DNA from: Candidatus Aminicenantota bacterium
GTDB lineage: Bacteria; Acidobacteriota; Aminicenantia; Aminicenantales; Aminicenantaceae
Assembly: GCA_030633795.1 (NCBI GenBank)
Contig: DAOWCB010000042.1
Coordinates: 1 to 8,835 of the forward strand
Length of the DNA: 8,835 nucleotides
Direction: 5' to 3'
The notes beneath the pieces are model-generated. The model was given only the letters and a program-made list of their open reading frames with translations. It was not told the DNA's origin and ran no database searches. The position numbers and the translations under genes were made by a program. This document shows, piece after piece, positions 7,125 to 8,835 of the stretch; within the stretch, counting starts at the first letter, position 1; each line of letters opens with the position of its first letter.

Positions 7125-8687
7125 TCACTTTGAGCCATATGTTTTGCGAAGCTTGTATTTGCATATTTTTGCCGATCCGGTTTTTGGCAGCTCGTCTGAA
7201 AAAATCACTTTTTTCGGGGCTTTGAAAGGAGCCATCCGTTCTTTACAGAACCGGATAATGTCCTGGCCTTCACACCTTTCCCCTTCCTTTTTCACAACCA
7301 CGGCTGTAACCTTTTCGCCCCATACAGGATCTGGCTGTCCTATGACAGCCGCTTCCAGCACCCCTGGGCAAGCATATAATGTATCCTCCACTTCGATCGA
7401 AAAAACGTTTTCCCCGCCGGTTATGATGACATCATCCATCCGGTCGACGATGGTCACATACCCTTCAGGATTCTTCACGGCCAGATCCCGGGTGTGAAGC
7501 CAGCCGCCTACGATGCGTTCGGTTGTTTCTTCGGGAAGGCCCCAATAACCCGGTGTGATGGTTTCTCCTTTGGCGATGATCTCTCCCACATCCTCACCAT
7601 CAGAAAGAACCTCCTCTCCGTTTTTTTTGACCACCTTGAGTTGGACTGTTTCAAAAGGCCTTCCTGTGGTCACCATGAATTGGAGCTTCTGTTCGAATGA
7701 CAGTAATTTCATCCCCTCCTTCAGGATAGACATTGTCAGAAAGGGGCTGGTTTCGGTCAGCCCATAGGTTTGGATATAATCGCATCCAAAAACCTCAAGG
7801 ATCTTTTTCACCACTTCTTTGGCGATCGGGGCTCCTCCGCTCATGATCAGCTTCAGTGAAGAGAAATCATAATTTTTAACTCCTGGAAAATTAACCAGAA
7901 GATTCAGCATGGTAGGGATGAAGTTACTCAGAGTGACTTTGTGCTTTGCGATGGCTTCCAGAACTGGTTTTTCTTCAAATCCTGGAACTATCACATGGGT
8001 TGCCCCCACTTTGGTCAAGGCCCAAACAGCCCATGCATCGGCCAAATGAAACATCGGGGAGACATGAAGCCACCTGTCGGTCTGTGCCAGTTTCAGCTCG
8101 CGAATGGTCCCATCGGCATGGGCGGAATTGTTTTTATGGGTCAAGATCACACCCTTTGGCCTTCCTGTGGTGCCGCTTGTGTAATAAATTTGGGCAATAT
8201 CCGAGTCTGCGATACCGAGGGATATCTCGTTTTTTGACTGGGCTTCTTCTATCAGAGTTTCATATAGCAGACAATCCGGCCAGTTTTTAGCCGTTGTGGA
8301 ATCGGTCAAAATGATGCCTCTCAACATCGGAAGCTCGTGTTTTTTATCCTTAAGACAGGACACAAGGTCCGGTTGGGCGATCAACCATTTAGCCTGGGAG
8401 TCATTTAAGATGAACACAAAATCTTCGCCACTCAACCGGTAATTGATCGGCACAAGCACGGCTCCGATTTTTGCAGCCGCAAAATAGGTCTCAAAATACC
8501 GGTGGCAATTCCTGTGGATGATCGTGATTTTATCGTTCTTCTGGATCCCCAAGGACAGCAGAGCGGATGCCAATTTATCTACTCTTTCCTTTAGCTGCTT
8601 GTAATCATATCGGTTTTTGCCGCATACAACGGCCTCATTTTCAGGTGAGCATTCTGAGGCTTTTTGGAGTATTTCAAATAAAGACAT
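7125..8687 (-). CDS. Acyl-CoA synthetase (AMP-forming, FadD-like fatty-acid/carboxylate ligase)
   Basis: A 520-residue ANL-superfamily adenylating enzyme, full length for a medium- or long-chain acyl-CoA ligase. The motifs are all present: A3 P-loop YYTSGTTGRPKG (168-179), substrate-pocket region HVSPMFHLA (208-216), A5 YGLTE (308-312), A7 WLHTRD with Asp401, hinge A8 DRMDDVIITGGENV (415-428), and A10 PKTGSAK with the catalytic Lys507. The reaction is carboxylate + ATP + CoA to acyl-CoA + AMP + PPi; the acid used cannot be read from the sequence. The usual glycine before the A10 lysine is alanine here. There is no signal peptide, so it is cytoplasmic. The start ATG directly follows the TAA of a short upstream reading frame and has little Shine-Dalgarno of its own, so its translation may depend on reading of that frame. 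The next gene is a coupled sirtuin, which suggests control by acetylation of Lys507 as known for Acs and CobB. Confidence 0.93.
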   Translation of the reverse strand: MSLFEILQKASECSPENEAVVCGKNRYDYKQLKERVDKLASALLSLGIQKNDKITIIHRNCHRYFETYFAAAKIGAVLVPINYRLSGEDFVFILNDSQAKWLIAQPDLVSCLKDKKHELPMLRGIILTDSTTAKNWPDCLLYETLIEEAQSKNEISLGIADSDIAQIYYTSGTTGRPKGVILTHKNNSAHADGTIRELKLAQTDRWLHVSPMFHLADAWAVWALTKVGATHVIVPGFEEKPVLEAIAKHKVTLSNFIPTMLNLLVNFPGVKNYDFSSLKLIMSGGAPIAKEVVKKILEVFGCDYIQTYGLTETSPFLTMSILKEGMKLLSFEQKLQFMVTTGRPFETVQLKVVKKNGEEVLSDGEDVGEIIAKGETITPGYWGLPEETTERIVGGWLHTRDLAVKNPEGYVTIVDRMDDVIITGGENVFSIEVEDTLYACPGVLEAAVIGQPDPVWGEKVTAVVVKKEGERCEGQDIIRFCKERMAPFKAPKKVIFSDELPKTGSAKICKYKLRKTYGSK

Positions 8688-8813
8688 TTACAGGAGTTCC
8701 ACGACTTCCTGTTCCAATCCGGGATAGATGGCCAGGTTGTCTTCAAGGGAATGAACATTCAATATACAATGAGAGACAACCACAATTTTTCCGCTCCTTT
8801 TGTCCGTCATCAT
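8688..8813 (-). pseudogene. 41-codon N-terminal remnant resembling TudS-related putative desulfidase
   Basis: The minus strand has GGAAGG, three bases, ATGATG, then a short frame beginning MMTDKRSGKIVVVSHCILN and ending AIYPGLEQEVVELL, stop TAA at 8690-8688. The beta-strand plus HCILN start and the YPG-x(3)-EVVELL helix resemble, from memory, the first 40 residues of TudS-related (DUF523-like) putative desulfidases, which normally run on for well over 100 residues. Here everything after the first helix is missing and acyl-CoA ligase coding begins at once, in the same frame, one stop codon later. It may be a deletion remnant or a real short peptide kept to couple translation of the ligase. The good ribosome-binding site suggests it is still translated. 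Family assignment is moderate; the reading frame itself is plain. Confidence 0.45.
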
Positions 8814-8835
8814 AAACCTTCCATATCATAATCCT

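Noticed and set aside
7087..7497. 136-codon plus-strand frame across the ligase-sirtuin junction
   Set aside because: Antisense to two strongly supported genes and without domain or ribosome-binding evidence.
1..8835. CRISPR array, tRNA, rRNA or riboswitch
   Set aside because: No regularly spaced direct repeats, no cloverleaf with a TTCGA-type arm, and no long structured leader ahead of any gene, including none resembling a cobalamin riboswitch before RACo.

Overview
The window (8,835 bp) is gene-dense bacterial chromosome from what looks like an anaerobe. Nearly everything is coded on the minus strand. The pairing of a CooC-type nickel-insertion ATPase with a RACo-type corrinoid reductive activator points to the carbonyl branch of the Wood-Ljungdahl pathway or another corrinoid/CODH system. 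The very large secreted Asp-box (BNR/sortilin-like) propeller protein is of a kind common in Acidobacteriota, Aminicenantes and relatives. My best guess at origin is an Acidobacteriota/Aminicenantes-like anaerobe, but this rests on remembered family distribution and not on a search.

Layout in minus-strand transcription order, from the right edge. At 8813-8688 a 41-codon remnant resembling the N-terminus of TudS-related putative desulfidases ends in a TAA that directly abuts, in frame, the ATG of an acyl-CoA ligase (8687-7125). Six bases later comes a SIR2-family protein deacetylase (7118-6387) whose Shine-Dalgarno overlaps the ligase stop. After 80 bp comes the exported 1,055-residue Asp-box protein (6294-3127). 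A small plus-strand gene (2854-3122) for a CPGQD/zinc-ribbon protein converges on it with a 4-bp gap, and its reading frame appears to be broken by one base. Divergent from that gene is the RACo gene (2742-973), which overlaps the cooC-like gene (976-209) by four bases (ATGA). Beyond cooC is a perfect 26-bp inverted repeat (84-109 / 142-167). At the extreme left edge there is a strong ribosome-binding site and ATG for a further minus-strand gene that leaves the window.

Functionally there are two modules. The first is metal and corrinoid maturation: CooC loads nickel into CODH (or ACS), and RACo re-reduces Co(II) corrinoid at the cost of ATP. The clients themselves are not in the window. The second is acyl-CoA formation coupled to a sirtuin, which suggests the ligase is controlled by reversible lysine acylation at its conserved A10 lysine. 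I saw no tRNA, rRNA, CRISPR array, insertion sequence or recognisable riboswitch. I did not find a convincing wholly new system. The items most worth a second look are the interrupted CPGQD gene, the in-frame desulfidase remnant fused head to tail with the ligase, and the long inverted repeat.
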